Both the position numbers and the translations under genes were made by a program. A stretch of 64,000 nucleotides of DNA, taken from Sternotherus odoratus (Eukaryota; Chordata; Testudines; Kinosternidae). The stretch lies in assembly GCA_032164245.1 (NCBI GenBank), contig JAVMKO010000006.1, forward strand, positions 3,053,001 through 3,117,000. The letters are read 5' to 3'. Shown in pieces: positions 44,944 to 56,795 of this stretch; the first letter of the stretch is position 1; each line of letters begins with the position of its first letter. Below the pieces are notes generated by a model that worked only from the letters and a program-made list of their open reading frames with translations, had not been told where the DNA came from and ran no database searches.

Positions 44944-45550
44944 ATTACTGACATAAATTCACTTAATCCAGCTGACATAAATTCACTTAAGCCATCATTT
45001 TATGAGCGGCGAAGAGAGAAGCTATCAGAAAGGCTTCATTCGCCACTGAAATGCTGCTGCCACCATCTTTTTTAAGATGTAGGAAAAGGCCTTTTCCCTT
45101 TGTGCCCACTGCGTTGTCTGTTACTGATTTCTCAGGGGTCACAACATATTGCCTTGTCCTGTAACTGAAAACTGGGACTGAGTTCTTATTGGCAGGTGCC
45201 TGAACATGCTAATTTTTAGTGGTCACCGGTCAGCTTACTATCCATCAAATTTCAGTCAGTAAAATTGTCCCTCTCGCTTTGGGTGAATGACATTGATTTC
45301 CATAGTGTGAACCCTACAAGAGGAAATAGTTCTTGAGGTGATAAGAGTGTCGGTCCTGCCTTGTGAACGCCTCAGGGTGGGGAACTCAAAACACAATGGG
45401 GAGAGAATAACAAAGCCCATTGCAATGCAGGGCTGAGAACTAATTCACTTTTCACACAGTCACTCAACGATTAAACACCAATGTGGTGGTGTAATCTATT
45501 TTAACAGGGACTAAGAGGGTATATCTATACGGAGCAGATCTCCATACTAA
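44944..45550. other. No recognised gene
   Basis: A tandem 28-base duplication of the type CCAGCTGACATAAATTCACTTAA lies near 44950-44995. Near 45519 GGGTATATCTATAC resembles a MITE terminus, but no partner end is seen. Confidence 0.45.
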
Positions 45551-45841
45551 GGGCTTGTCCTCACTGGGGGGGGGGGGGGGGATTGACGTCAGATACGCAA
45601 CTTCAGCTATGTGAATCACGTAGCTGAAGTTTGCGTATCTGCTGCCGACTTACCGCTCGTCCCCACGGCGGCGGCAGTTGGCGGCGCGCTCCCCCGTCGA
45701 CTCCAGCTTGCGCCTCCCGGCAAGCTGGAGTTCCGGAGTCGACGGGGGAGCTGCGGGTGATTGATTTATCGCATCTTAACGAGACGCGATAAATCGATCG
45801 CCAGAAGATCGATCCCGGAGCAGCCTCGTGAAGACCAGCCC
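45551..45841 (-). mobile_element. PIF/Harbinger MITE, three-hairpin type
   Basis: A 291-bp copy in the opposite orientation to the 37.0 kb one. The termini are GGGCTTGTCCTCACT and GTGAAGACCAGCCC. The flanks are TAA on the left and TAT on the right, an imperfect duplication. All three palindromes are present, and a run of about 16 G follows the left terminus. Confidence 0.9.
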
Positions 45842-47109
45842 TATAGGCCAGTCCTGTTCTATTCCAGTGTCTCACTACTCATGGAAGAAAACTGGCCTAT
45901 CCTACTTCACATACTGGATGTTCAACCTTTAGGGTCAGACTATGGCTGGTTCCTTCTACATGGGCAAAGACCCAAGGTACAAGGACCCTTCGCTCACATG
46001 CACTCCTTGCAGGGGCCAGTCAAATTGCTGTCCCTACCCTGAGGAAGGACAGAGACTGTTCTATGCAGTCCCCACCCCCTACATGGGCATTCTTCATTCC
46101 CCTCAGGTACTGACAAGCTTGGGGTGGGATTGTGCCCAGTGCTGTTGGCATTATCTCTGGGAATGTCACCAGGTATTGATTTGTTGTGTCCATTGGTGTG
46201 CAGCTATTCAGGGAACAATAGGCACAGGCAGGTGGCAGATGCTTTGCCTGTCTCATCTCTGTCACTGAAGGCACCTGTTGGTACAGAGCACTCGTAGTCC
46301 CTGTACATTAACACTGGTTTCTGAGAATAATGCAATATGATGTTATTCAAATACATGTTTTGAGATCCATTACAGTAATTGGTTTAAATGTGCTATGCCT
46401 GCTAAGCATGCATATTCCTCAAAATGTGCAAGGTTTGATAACAATAAGTTTCTATATTTCATTGCCTTGAGGGGGGTAAATATAGCTCCCATACAATGTC
46501 CTCATAGAGTCAGAAGGGACCCTCATTTATCTGTCCTCAGCAGGAGAATGTCACACCACATGCTGACGAAAAGTAGCATGAAAACAGTATAAACATTTGA
46601 AGTTTGAATCCAAGAGGGAAAATGACGGCCTTGATCTACTAAATGCTAATGAGAACTATGCATGCACATCAGGAGGAGAACATGGCCCTAAAATTGTCCC
46701 CTTTGGCTCATGCAAATGAATGCAGGAAAAGTACAAAATAAGGATAATATGGAGAAATGGCAAATGGGTTTATCCTCCTTATGGTCAGAAACTGCAAAAA
46801 ATGGATCGCAAGATGAGGGACAAATTTTGAATCACCATCTCAGTGTCTAGCAGCCGGTCAAGATGTAAACAGCACAACAGATTGCACTAGATCACTAGAG
46901 GAACAGACAGCAGAGAAGAAGAGATTAGTTCTGAAGTAGAGAGAATATTAAATACATTTGTAATAGAAAGTGTTATTATGATTATGCCCAACTTTGGGCA
47001 CCATAACACATGCAAGATTTGGGAAAACTGGGAAAGAGAGAAAGAAAGAAAATAAGAGTGACAGTTGTGGGGTGGTTATACTAACTGTGATGTATAGAGG
47101 AAAGAAGCT
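45842..47109. other. No recognised gene
   Basis: A weak CR1 3'-end resemblance (TCATAGAGTCAGAAGGGACC) lies at 46502-46521 but is too short to call. Nothing else. Confidence 0.4.
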
Positions 47110-47494
47110 AGAATTTGGAGCTAATTGGAAGGATTTTTGCTGGAAAACACAAATTCACTGACAAGTGTTTTGCAGAAACACATTTCAATTAAAAAAATGA
47201 AAATTGATTTTGATAAGATCAAAATATTTCATTCTCATATTTTTGGAACAAAATATTTCAGTTTTCCAGTTCAAAATGACTTTTGGTTTCAATTTTTAGT
47301 TTTTATATTATATAATATAATACCGTTTTTAAAATAGACAAAACCATTTTGATCAACTCAAAATGATTTTTTAGAATTCTGTGTCATGGGAAATTTTTAA
47401 ATTTTTTGTTTCCACTGTTTTGGCATGGAATTTTGTTTGTATTGTGTGGATTTTCCTGCAAAACAAAAAATTTGTTTGCCCACCAGCTCTAGTT
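47110..47494. repeat. AT-rich dispersed repeat ending CCAGCTCTA
   Basis: AT-rich sequence with TTTTGATCAACTCAAAATG and GAAAATTGATTTTGATAAG, ending in GCCCACCAGCTCTAG. It shares its end with the 40.7 kb repeat. It is non-coding. Confidence 0.5.
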
Positions 47495-48799
47495 GTATTA
47501 ATTAAAAAACTCCTGAAGAGAGGTCTTGACAGCAATGTAAAATTCTGAGAGTGTCATGAACACAGTCCTACAAAACTCAATGGCAATGAAAACCAAGAGG
47601 GCATGTGTAAAACTAAGAAGAGACTGAGTGTTGAATGGACACCCAAAATCAGCATCAGAAACAGTGTATTTGGAAAATCAGAGCAGGAAACACTTGGGAG
47701 AGAGAACACTGCAAGGTGCAAATGCAGGATGGATCAATGTAAGGGTCTTCAGAGAGAACTTTCACGATGAGATCTTGGAAATGTGGCTTATCTTTTTGAC
47801 CAGTGTTAATTTTAAGGTGTAGTGGTGGAATGAACCATCACCACTGACAGGTGAATCTCCAGTGCTTCAGGTTTGCATTAGACAGGCACTCACAAGTGTG
47901 AATAGTTTGATTGTACGTGGCAATGATATTTGGATATTTATCTGTAATGCTATTTATAAATTAAACATTTATATTGATATTTAAAAACCCTCACAGATCT
48001 CCTTGGTTGAGTGCTGTAAAGAGCCATAGAAAAAATTGCAAGTATTTGGAGGGAGTTTGTTTGCCTTTTTATTTTGTTTTAAACTAATTTTGCATGGGTT
48101 AACATGGTGTTTTCCACTTTTAAATTATTAAAACTGGGAAAAATCAGTCAATCCTGATAATTCAGTTTAAGAAGATGCCTATTTGATCTTTATCAACAGA
48201 TTATGTGAGATCCAATTCACTTTGTAATTTTTTTAACATTAAAATTATCTGTAATAGGACCATCAAGAGCTACATTAAGTATTTGTCTTATAATTGTTTT
48301 CTCTATAATGATCAATCTTTAATTTTGTCTCCTGCTAAGGTAGAAACATTTTGAAGGTTCAAAGCTTACATTTCAATTGCACTGTTGCAGTAAAACAGAC
48401 TATTATTCTTCATAAATTGCCTTACAAAGCTATTAACATGAGCATCAGATATACTGATGTAACGAGATAAAAGAAGCTGATGGGCCTAGTTAGGCAAGAT
48501 AGTGCTACTTTATAATGTTCACTTACATTACATTTTATGAATCTGATATTTCTCTTTCCTGGGAAGAAACTTATTCTAGGAAAGGTGAAAAGCAGGAATA
48601 ATGAGCTTGATACTGTCTCTCCTAATGCTTAAGCTGTTGAATTCTTGATGATGCCTCCAAAATTTCTTTTATCCAGTACTTGGCCAGGCAAATATATTCG
48701 TGAGAACAGGATAATGTGAAGGCCTCCCATGGCATTCATGCTGAGTTAGGTGGCAGTGCAGCAAAAGTGTCTTTTGTAAAATGACACATGCTGGAAACA
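47495..48799. other. No recognised feature
   Basis: AT-rich DNA with no exon or repeat I can support. Confidence 0.5.
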
Positions 48800-49900
48800 G
48801 GGGTGGCCCGTCTGTGATGGGGTGTCCACCCCACACAAGTCCTGACCCGATTAAAATGGGTCCATGAGCCTTCTAGGCTGCACATGGAGGAGAGTCGCTG
48901 ACTGATCAAGTCAAGCTGAAGATGAAGCCCAGCTGGGTCAGACTGGGTTTTTATAAAGCCTGGAAGTTGGGAGCAGGAGGGGACTGCAGGGAGGAATGTG
49001 GCAATCGCTCCCTGGATAATAAAAAAGTTGGCTAGGGACAAGAAGGAGTTTTAGGAGGAGAATAAGCCCTGGGTGGACGAGAAGCCAAGAAGGGTGGGGT
49101 AACCAATGGGACAGGAGGGAGCTCAGGCTGGTAAACCCAGAGGTAATCCAGAAAATAGCAAAGTGAGATAGGAAGGAGCCCAGAGAAACAGCAACAGGCT
49201 CTGAGGTTGAGTAGACTCATAGAAGATAAGGGTAAGAGACCTCAGGAGGTCATCTAGTCCAGTTCCCTGCTCAAAGTAGACCATGGTTGCTAGGCATTGG
49301 GGTTCCTGGGCTGGAACCCAGAGTAGTGGGCAGGCCTGGGTTCCCCTACCAGCTGCTGGGAAAGTGATATATGACCTGGGCTTAGACTGGAAGGCTGCCT
49401 GCCATGACATAGGACAGCTTATCAAATAGGACTTTGATACCCTGGAGGGGGACGACTAAACAGTGACATGACTGGAGGGCTGAGTCAGGACGATGGAGCT
49501 CTCCAGGTCCCAGGCTGTGGTGACCCCCCAGAGGCACGATCCCCAGACCCAGCCACATGGAGGCACCCAGGTATGTCATCCCTAGAATTGAACTTGAACA
49601 GAGCCTTTGGGGGCGGGGGAGGAGAGGAGAGGGAGCTCAGGAAAGTTCAGTTTGGAGCAGGGGGTTTGGTGTCCTTTGTCTCTGCCACCCCACCTTTGGA
49701 AGTGTAGGAGCTAGACTGCTGTTGTGGGACTCCAGGACATCCTGGTGCAGATATGTGAGCTAGTGTGGCCTAAGGGCAGAATTCATCTCTGGTGGGAGAC
49801 AGTCCATCAGGCAGGTGTCAGGCGTGAAAGGTGACTGGAAACCCCCTCATGCTGGGTGGATAGTGCAGTCTAAAATGTGACGGGTGCCAGCTAGGGTAGC
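48800..49900. other. Unclassified long repeat candidate with CR1 insert
   Basis: The stretch starting GTCTGTGATGGGGTGTCCACC and containing GGCTGGAACCCAGAGTAGTG and ACCCCACCTTTGGAAG has the look of a dispersed turtle repeat, possibly from the leader of an LTR retrotransposon. I see no paired LTRs, no primer-binding site and no gag or pol frame, so class is open. A short CR1 3' end interrupts it at 49218-49283. Confidence 0.3.
49218..49283 (-). mobile_element. Tiny CR1 3' end fragment
   Basis: TCATAGAAGATAAGGGTAAG, CTCAGGAGGTCATCTAGTCC and CCTGCTCAAAG match the last 65 bases of CR1 3' UTRs in this window. Confidence 0.75.
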
Positions 49901-50644
49901 GGTGTTGCCAGTTCTTGTGACTTTATAACAAACCCTGGAATATTTAGTGTTTTCAGTGTTTTATTAAAGCCCCACCTCCTGGATGCACGAGAACACAGGA
50001 GAATCTGTTTTCTTAATTTTTTTTTTTTAAAGTAAATTTCTAGCCTCCTGGTTGCAGAGAAAAGCTTTCAAATGTGAGGAGAGCACAGTGCAAAGGTTCA
50101 GAAATCAGCAAGTAAATGAAAAGCCCCCCCAATGTATTATCAGTTTAAATGTAATGACTTTTAAGCCAGTCTCCTGATTTTTGAATGCTGGGGTTGGTAA
50201 TACTGGAGTAGCCAGGGATAGATGGGATTCCTGGGTAGTTGGGCTTGAATTGCACAGCTGCTCTGCTTCCCAGGAACCTTTCCAAAGGGAGCGGAGGATG
50301 TGGAACCCGAGGTGAATTCCACTTAGGCTGCATAAAGCGGGTCTAGTATGAGAGCATTAATCTGCCCTGGGTTTTGAATCCCTCGCCTCACCTAGAGGCT
50401 GTAAGGTAACCAGGGCCAGGACCTCAGCTGGGGTAAATCAGTGGAGCTCCATGGAGGTGAGTGAATTTACACGAGTTGCGGATCCGTTCTCAAACTTCAG
50501 AAAGACCAAATTTTCTCATAATTTCTACAGAGAAAATCCTTTGCTTAAAAATAAAGCAGCAAACTAGACCCTGAGGTGCCTCTTTCCATTTCTCTGAGAA
50601 TTATTCTGATGGTCAGGTCCCATTAAGACTTATGAACAATTACA
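49901..50644. other. No recognised feature
   Basis: Nothing assignable. Confidence 0.5.
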
Positions 50645-50652
50645 AAGGGAAG

Positions 50653-50848
50653 CAGGGCTGGTGTTGGGGCGTAGCAAGCAGAGCAATTGACCAGGGCCCC
50701 ACACCACAGGGGCCCCTGTGGGGAGGGGCTCGGGCTTCAGCTTCAGAAATGTTGCAGAAATCCAGTGTGTGAGCAGGTAAGGGAGGCAGGGTGGGGGCCC
50801 ACTATTGAGTTTCTGTCCTGGGCTCCAGTGGGTCTAATGCTGGCCCTG
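50653..50848. mobile_element. Short hAT-like MITE
   Basis: The termini are CAGGGCTGGTGTT and AATGCTGGCCCTG, with flanking AAGGGAAG and AAGGAAAG, a 7 of 8 match to an 8-bp duplication. The element is 196 bp, GC-rich and non-coding. Confidence 0.7.
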
Positions 50849-50856
50849 AAGGAAAG

Positions 50857-51944
50857 TACCTAGTTTAGGGTTTTATACTGCTGCCCCCCAGTCTCCCTCA
50901 CCCCAATAGGCAAAGATATGCCTAACGCATCCTCTGGAGAATGCTCTTTTGTACAAGAATGAAATGAGTTAATTGGAACAGTATTAGGTCACAAATGCCA
51001 CACGCTGGGCACTGGGCACTCATCTTAACATTTTGTGTCATGACCTTTTACAATTCCTATTTTGTAGTTGCATGTAGAATTTTTTTTTGTTCATTTTGTT
51101 GTTGTCTCCTCTTTCTGTCAGTGGTGTTTGCGAAACTTAATCATTTAACTCCTTGTATAAGAGATTTTGTGGCTATTGCCTAGACTCATGCCACACACTG
51201 CTGTGCTATTACTTGTGAATACTGTCTCTTTAAAAGCATCTTTACTGGCTTGGCTTGGACAAGTTAGTTTTTTGTCCGTAAATATTGCTATACCTTGAGT
51301 TCATATTACACAAACAAATCCATGCAAAATATTTCCATTGATGATAATCAATATTTACAGATAGGCAAAGTCAGAAAAATGCTGCTTGAGAGCATATTAA
51401 AGTTTGATTTTTAAGGATATTTATTTCATATTTGTATATATATTATTTTATATATTTTGACATGTGATGCTGACAGTTTGTGTTCTGGGAGTCATAAAGC
51501 TTTCATGATTTGAATTTCAATACCAGCTATCATTAAACAGTCCTGACCCCGCATTGTCAGCCCTCCCCCATAATTTCTCACTATGGTAAACATGCCTAAA
51601 CTTATAGTTTTGCACAACTGGGAAAATTTAAATAGATAAAAAATTAAGAAAAAATATTAAAATATACATTATTATCCATCAATTATAAAAAAATTGAATT
51701 CTTCTAAGCCTTGTATCAACATATATCTCCCCTTTCAATCACTAAAATATCTGTCAGACTCTGAAGGTTTGACTTTGAAGAGCAGTTTAATAAAAGAGCA
51801 CGAAGGAGAAGTTATTCACTTTATTAATATTTTGTCATGTTCTCTGCTAAACATTTAAAGATTATCATCTACTGAAAAGTTTTGCAGAAGAAACCAAGCT
51901 GTCATTTAATCTTAATCAGGAGCTGAGATATAAGGCTCCATAGC
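50857..51944. other. No recognised feature
   Basis: AT-rich DNA, with a TA-rich run near 51430-51460. Confidence 0.5.
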
Positions 51945-52260
51945 AGAGCTGGGTGATTTATTCTTTTTTTTTTTTTGGATTAATAGTTTATATGCCAAAA
52001 ATGTAGTTTTTGGTTGGACAAAATTATTCATGAGTCCAGGTCAAATTCAGCGAATAGTCTCAGCTGAGAGAGGAAAAAATAAATAAAAAAAGTTGAAACA
52101 GTTAATTTTGTATTTTCATTTTGAAACTTTTTTTACACAAAAAGCTAAATTTGTTCAGAGATTTTTTTAAAAACCACCTGAAAACATTATAAAATAAATT
52201 AAAAACCAGAAACAAAACCAAGCCATCACCACCAATAAAAAACCTCCCGAACATTTTGTA
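51945..52260. repeat. AT-rich dispersed repeat starting AGAGCTGG
   Basis: Begins GCAGAGCTGGGTGATTTATTC and continues with AAATGTAGTTTTTGGTTGG and CAAATTCAGCGAATAGTCTC. The start is the complement of the CCAGCTCT ending of the repeats at 41.07 and 47.49 kb. The right end is not resolved. Confidence 0.5.
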
Positions 52261-52791
52261 CAACCTGTAGTACAGAGAGAGCCTGATAACTGAGGCCTGC
52301 TATCAGGGGCCTGGTGCAAAACCTAAGGCCTAAATGAAAGTCAGGCCCTGACGATATAAAACAAAGCTAGCAAGAATCAGGAGATGAGCAAAAGTCAAAC
52401 CCTCTTACAAAACAGAGATCTCCTTGCAGGTTCACTGTCCACCACATGAATTTGTCATGAACAGAGCTGGCATTACAACAATTTAAGGACTCCTAGGCAC
52501 CAAGTATTCAAATAAACACATCCCAGAAGGATAGAATGAGAACACCCCGATACAAGATTATGGTGTAAACACACTCCCCAAAGATGATACAGGGACACAC
52601 TGCCCCCTCCTAAAGATAAGGTCAGGATGGCATAGAGACGTAACCAGAATCCCTTGTCTCCATTGAAAAGGGTGGTAGCCACGTTTATTTGCAATGACAT
52701 ACATCCCCATAACATGAGTCACCATGTGTAAATGGAAGTGGGAGTTAATAGCTGAAAGTTCAAGATTGAGGCGTAGCTAAGAAGACCAAAC
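52261..52791. other. No recognised feature
   Basis: Nothing assignable. Confidence 0.5.
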
Positions 52792-52793
52792 TA

Positions 52794-53201
52794 CAGTAAA
52801 CCCTCGATTTAACGGACCTCGATTTAACGGACCTCGATTTAACGGACCTCGATTTAACGGACTTCGGATGCAACGGACAAAATTTCTGAGCAAGTCTGAT
52901 GCATTCCTGATCCATTTCTGGCGGGCTGGCTGCCGGCTCCTGGCTGCCGCCCGGGTCCAGGCAGCGGGCGGGCTGGCTCCCGCCCGGGTCCCACCAGCCG
53001 GGACCCGGGCGGGCTGGCTGACGGTTCGCGGCTGCCGCCCGGGTCCCAGCAGCAGGCGGGCTACGGAGCTGTTGCCCCGACCCTGTGGCGGGCGGGCTGC
53101 TGCTCCGACAGCTCCTTTTTTTTTTTTTATTAAATAACGGACTTTTTGATTTAACGGACACCCCCTCGCCCGAATTAGTCCGTTAAATGGAGGTTTTACT
53201 G
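52794..53201. mobile_element. pogo/Tigger-type element with multiplied terminal motif
   Basis: A 408-bp element flanked by TA on both sides (52792-52793 and 53202-53203). The right terminus GTCCGTTAAATGGAGGTTTT ending ACTG mirrors the left CAGTAAACCCTCGATTTAAC. Inside the left terminus the 15-base unit ACCTCGATTTAACGG occurs about four times in tandem (52802-52860). The centre is GC-rich (GGGCGGGCTGGCT-type) and non-coding. Confidence 0.87.
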
Positions 53202-53203
53202 TA

Positions 53204-54189
53204 CCAGTTTTATTTGAGGCCATTAAGATGCCATACATACGTTTTACATATATTTCATTGTAGACTTGTTTGCTTTCCTTTTATTTATTTATTTATTGTC
53301 CTTAAACAAAATGACTACAAGCATTATTTTAATCTGGCCACTTTAAAATACATGAAAGTTACCAGAGGCCGGATGCTTTTAACGTAAAATGATGACTCTT
53401 CTGACCTACTCAGGTGGTTTATGAAAGCATCTGAACAAGTAGCAAACAAATACAGGCAAACTTGATTAATTCTTTCAAAAGATTGTAGTGGAAACCACTA
53501 CTTGAGCAAGCCTGAACAAGTGAACAAATTGGGTTTAGAAATCAGTCTTAGAGGGCTCTTTGCAATTCAATTTGACACACACACACATTCTGACTTCACC
53601 AAGGTCAAATTCATTCAATATTTATTCGTGTCTCTCACTTGCAATTTTCTAGCATGCATTTTGCAAACCTTTACCCTTTTTGCACACTAAATACAGTCTT
53701 CGGAGATTCAAGAAACCCCTGTCAGTGTAAAAGCAATTGATGGAGTCCACTTTTGCGATGGTAGTAAAGAGATCTTCTGTCTCATGACTCAGACCCAGTC
53801 CAGCATATGATGCATGTGCCTATGGATCGCTGTCAAAGGCATAAGTACAAGAGATAAGTGAGGACATGCCCCATCTTCAGGTTTTCACATCTTGGCAGCA
53901 GGAGAAAAGGTCACCTTTGACCTTTGTCTAGATTGTGCCCCGGATTCTGGCTTGTGACTTAATAGTGCAAGGAACAAATACCAGGAATGGTTACTGTAGT
54001 AAGAAGAGGTCGGTATCAGCTCTAGAATTGTGGCAGCATTGCTAAGAAGGGCAGTGACTGCGCTAAACGAAATCTTGTCCAAAAGTTGTTGCATTGTGAT
54101 TGTCTATGAACATCATGTTAGTTCCACAAACACTGTCCATTCTGGTTGTCTGTTATATACTTTCCCTCTTATCCCATCATGTGCCTCGT
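53204..54189. other. No recognised gene
   Basis: Includes a short ACACACAC run at 53577-53586. No exon supported. Confidence 0.5.
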
Positions 54190-54330
54190 CCATTTAGACT
54201 GTAAACTCTTCAGGCCAAGGACGGTCTCTTATTGTACATATGTACAGCAAGTGCCTAGAACAATGGGCCCAGATATTTTTGGGGTCCCTATGCAATATCA
54301 TAATACAAATAAGTAATAGTAATGATTGGT
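54190..54330 (+). mobile_element. L2/MIR-type LINE 3' end, old
   Basis: TTAGACTGTAAACTCTTCAGG, CCAAGGACGGTCTCTTATTG, ACAGCAAGTGCCTAGAACAATG and the AATAAGTAATAGTAATG tail match the general 3' end of L2-like repeats. It is highly diverged. Confidence 0.6.
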
Positions 54331-55420
54331 GTTTCCTTTCTTTCCCTTGAACTTCATAGCAAATTCTGGCTCTGTCTATAACATGTCTTTGAATATCAAA
54401 GAAAAATAATTGTTTTCAGAGTCTAATCATTTTATAAAATAGACAACTTTGGCCATTTCCTGACTTAGAGGCAACTGCGGTCGCTTTTTCTGAGCTTCAC
54501 TATCTGGTTATGGCTGTGCATCAACCAGCTCCTTTTTCAGTAGGTAGAACCCATTATTTGTGTATGTGTGTGTGATGGAGAGAATTCTGTATCTTCAGAG
54601 TAGAGTTTTATCACATCAAAATATATTGGGTGAAATTTTGGCCCAAGTAAAGTCAATGTCAAAACTCCCATTTCACAAATTCCATCCACAGTCAAGGTAT
54701 TTTGTGGCTAGCTTTTAGACAATAATGGATTCCACACAGATATCAAATATAAGAACAGAAAATCCCTTTTAATGAACTACAATATATAATCACAATTCCT
54801 TAAAATTAACCTCTTGATCAGGATTTATTCATGACATTATTTATGGTGTAAAATTAAAAAAATGCAAATTTGTAAAGTACCAATAACTTGCTGCATAAAA
54901 GTGGGGATTTTACATAATGGTTGTCAGTTTTATGGCATTATCATAAAACAGCTGCAAAAATGATGCATGAACCTCTGTAAATAAGTAAAAGCATACAAAA
55001 GAATGACTTTCAGACAGCCGTGGATAGAGCTGAGTGCTGAGAAATATGTTCATTCTGCTATGATGTAGCCATAACTTTTGGATTTATTGTAAAGAAGGCT
55101 CTTATACTTTAGAAACTGACAAAGATGAATTATGCTACTTATGTTTCTGATAAGAGAAATGCTTTCAGTAGCTTTAATCAGGGAGTCACATACTTAATTT
55201 TTTTAAGTAAAATTAGTTCATTGACAGTGAGACAAGAAAATAATTTAGAGTGGGATTATAGCTTGTTTTCAACTATTAATAATTACTTGACGGTGTCCAA
55301 AAATGTGGTAGGCATTTTGCAGCATGGTTAAGAAGACATGCTTCCAGTTTCAGAGCACTTACAGATGAGGTAGAGATAATGCAATTACCCCATTTGTATA
55401 GGTCAAGTGTTTACAACGAC
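54331..55420. other. No recognised gene
   Basis: A partial palindromic ancient repeat (GGTGAAATTTTGGCCC, TCAAAACTCCCATTTCAC) lies at about 54645-54697. Otherwise nothing. Confidence 0.45.
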
Positions 55421-55505
55421 AAGGCAGGTGAGGTAATATCTTTTATAGTACTAACTTGCACTGGGGAGAGAGACAAGCTTTATAGAGTTCTTCTTCAGGT
55501 CTGGG
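55421..55505 (-). mobile_element. Penelope-like element end fragment, second type
   Basis: The minus strand reads CCAGACCTGAAGAAGAACTC, then AAAGCTTGTCTC and AAAAGATATTACCTCACCTG. It has the CTGANGA core with A at the variable position (55492-55498, complement), but the GAAA is lost. Known families with this sequence share the layout of the other PLE ends here. Confidence 0.6.
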
Positions 55506-55544
55506 AAACCAAAGACTGATTTTCCAAAATGATGAATAATTTCA

Positions 55545-55662
55545 AGTGCCAACTTCAGACACCTTAAAGGTGCCTGATTTCCAGAAGGCAGGTCTGAGCA
55601 CTATCTGAAAATTCAGTCCCTTTAGAGGTCTGAAGTTGGGCACCCAAACCAAATCACGTTCC
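55545..55662. repeat. Palindromic ancient repeat
   Basis: TGCCAACTTCAGACACC, AAAGGTGCCTGATTTCCAG and the facing CTGAAAATTCAGTCCCTTTA, GGTCTGAAGTTGGGCACCC form an imperfect inverted repeat with arms of about 40 bases, as in a known type of amniote interspersed repeat. Confidence 0.65.
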
Positions 55663-56028
55663 TTTGCCAAACTCAGCTAGATTCTTATTGTCTCATTTAT
55701 GTCAGAAAATGCGGACTTAAGAAAATGAAGCTATATAACTTGTACTGAGTTTTTTAGCCCAGCATCATCAAAGCTTCATGTGCTATTATTTTTCTTCTCT
55801 TTTTCCATGGGGATATTCAGGTGATTACAGTGAAGTGTGTACTAAAGTGATTTGCGAGGATTACATTTGGAGTTAATTTTGGGTTAGCTACTTAAGATAG
55901 GAGACGGTTTAAACCAAGTGGTTTCTCATATACGTTTACAAAACAAATGATACATTCTACATGTCACTCCATGTTGCTGTTAATTACACTATATTATGGT
56001 GACCGATTTCAGAGTGGTAGCCATGTTA

Positions 56029-56330
56029 GGGTATGTCTTCACTACCCGCCGAATCGGCGGGTAGCCATCGATCTTCTGGCGATCGATTTCTCGCGTCTGA
56101 TGAGGATGCGAGAAATCGATCACTCGCGGCTCCCCCGTCGACTGCGGAACTCCAGCTTGCCGGGAGGCACAAGCTGGAGTCGACGGGGGAGCGCGCTGCC
56201 GACCGCCACCACCATGAGGACGGACGGTAAGTCGGCTGCAGATACGCAGACTTCAGCTACGTGATTCACATAGCTGAAGTTGCGCATCTGCAGTCGATCC
56301 CCCCCCCCCCCCCGTAGTGGAGACCAGCCC
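56029..56330 (+). mobile_element. PIF/Harbinger MITE, three-hairpin type
   Basis: A 302-bp copy with termini GGGTATGTCTTCACT and GTGGAGACCAGCCC and exact TTA duplications at 56026-56028 and 56331-56333. All three palindromes are present and well preserved. Its first palindrome reads TTTCTCGC ... GCGAGAAA where the 37.0 kb copy has TTTATCGC ... GCGATAAA. Confidence 0.93.
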
Positions 56331-56637
56331 TTAGTCTGTATCTGCAAAAAGAACAAGGAGTACTTGTGGCACCTTAGAGACTAACCAATTTATTTGGGCA
56401 TAAGCAAACTGGATGACATTAAATTAGGCTTGAATAAAGACTAGGAGTTTTTACACAAACTGAAATCTATTTCCCCGTGCTAAGTTTCCCCCTGCTGTTA
56501 CTCACACCTTGTCAACTGCTTGAAATGGGCCATCCTGATTATCATTATAAAAGATTTTTTTCTCCTGCTGATAATAGCTCAACTTAATTGAGTAGCCTCT
56601 TAGAGTTGGTATGGCAACCTCTACCTTTTCATGGTCG

Positions 56638-56725
<88 letters not shown>

Positions 56726-56726
56726 C
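56638..56726. repeat. (TATC)n microsatellite, about 22 units
   Basis: An almost uninterrupted tetranucleotide array inside the PLE end. The homologous place in the 26.9 kb copy has only TCTCTGTATATATATG, so the array arose after insertion. Confidence 0.97.
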
Positions 56727-56754
56727 TTCCTACTGTATGTTCCACTCTATGCAT

Positions 56755-56795
56755 CTGATGAAGTGGGTTTTAGCCCATGAAAGCTTGTACCCAAA
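56755..56795 (+). ncRNA. Hammerhead-like ribozyme motif in PLE end
   Basis: CTGATGA (56755-56761), an extra A, stem GTGGG with CCCAT (one G-T wobble), GAAA (56779-56782) and a GCTTGTAC segment. All invariant core positions visible to me are present. Stem I pairing cannot be made out in the flanks. Confidence 0.5.

Noticed and set aside
45515..45550. GGGTATATCTATAC as a second MITE terminus beside the Harbinger copy
   Set aside because: No partner terminus was found.
46502..46521. Possible CR1 3' end
   Set aside because: Only about 20 bases match. Too short to call.
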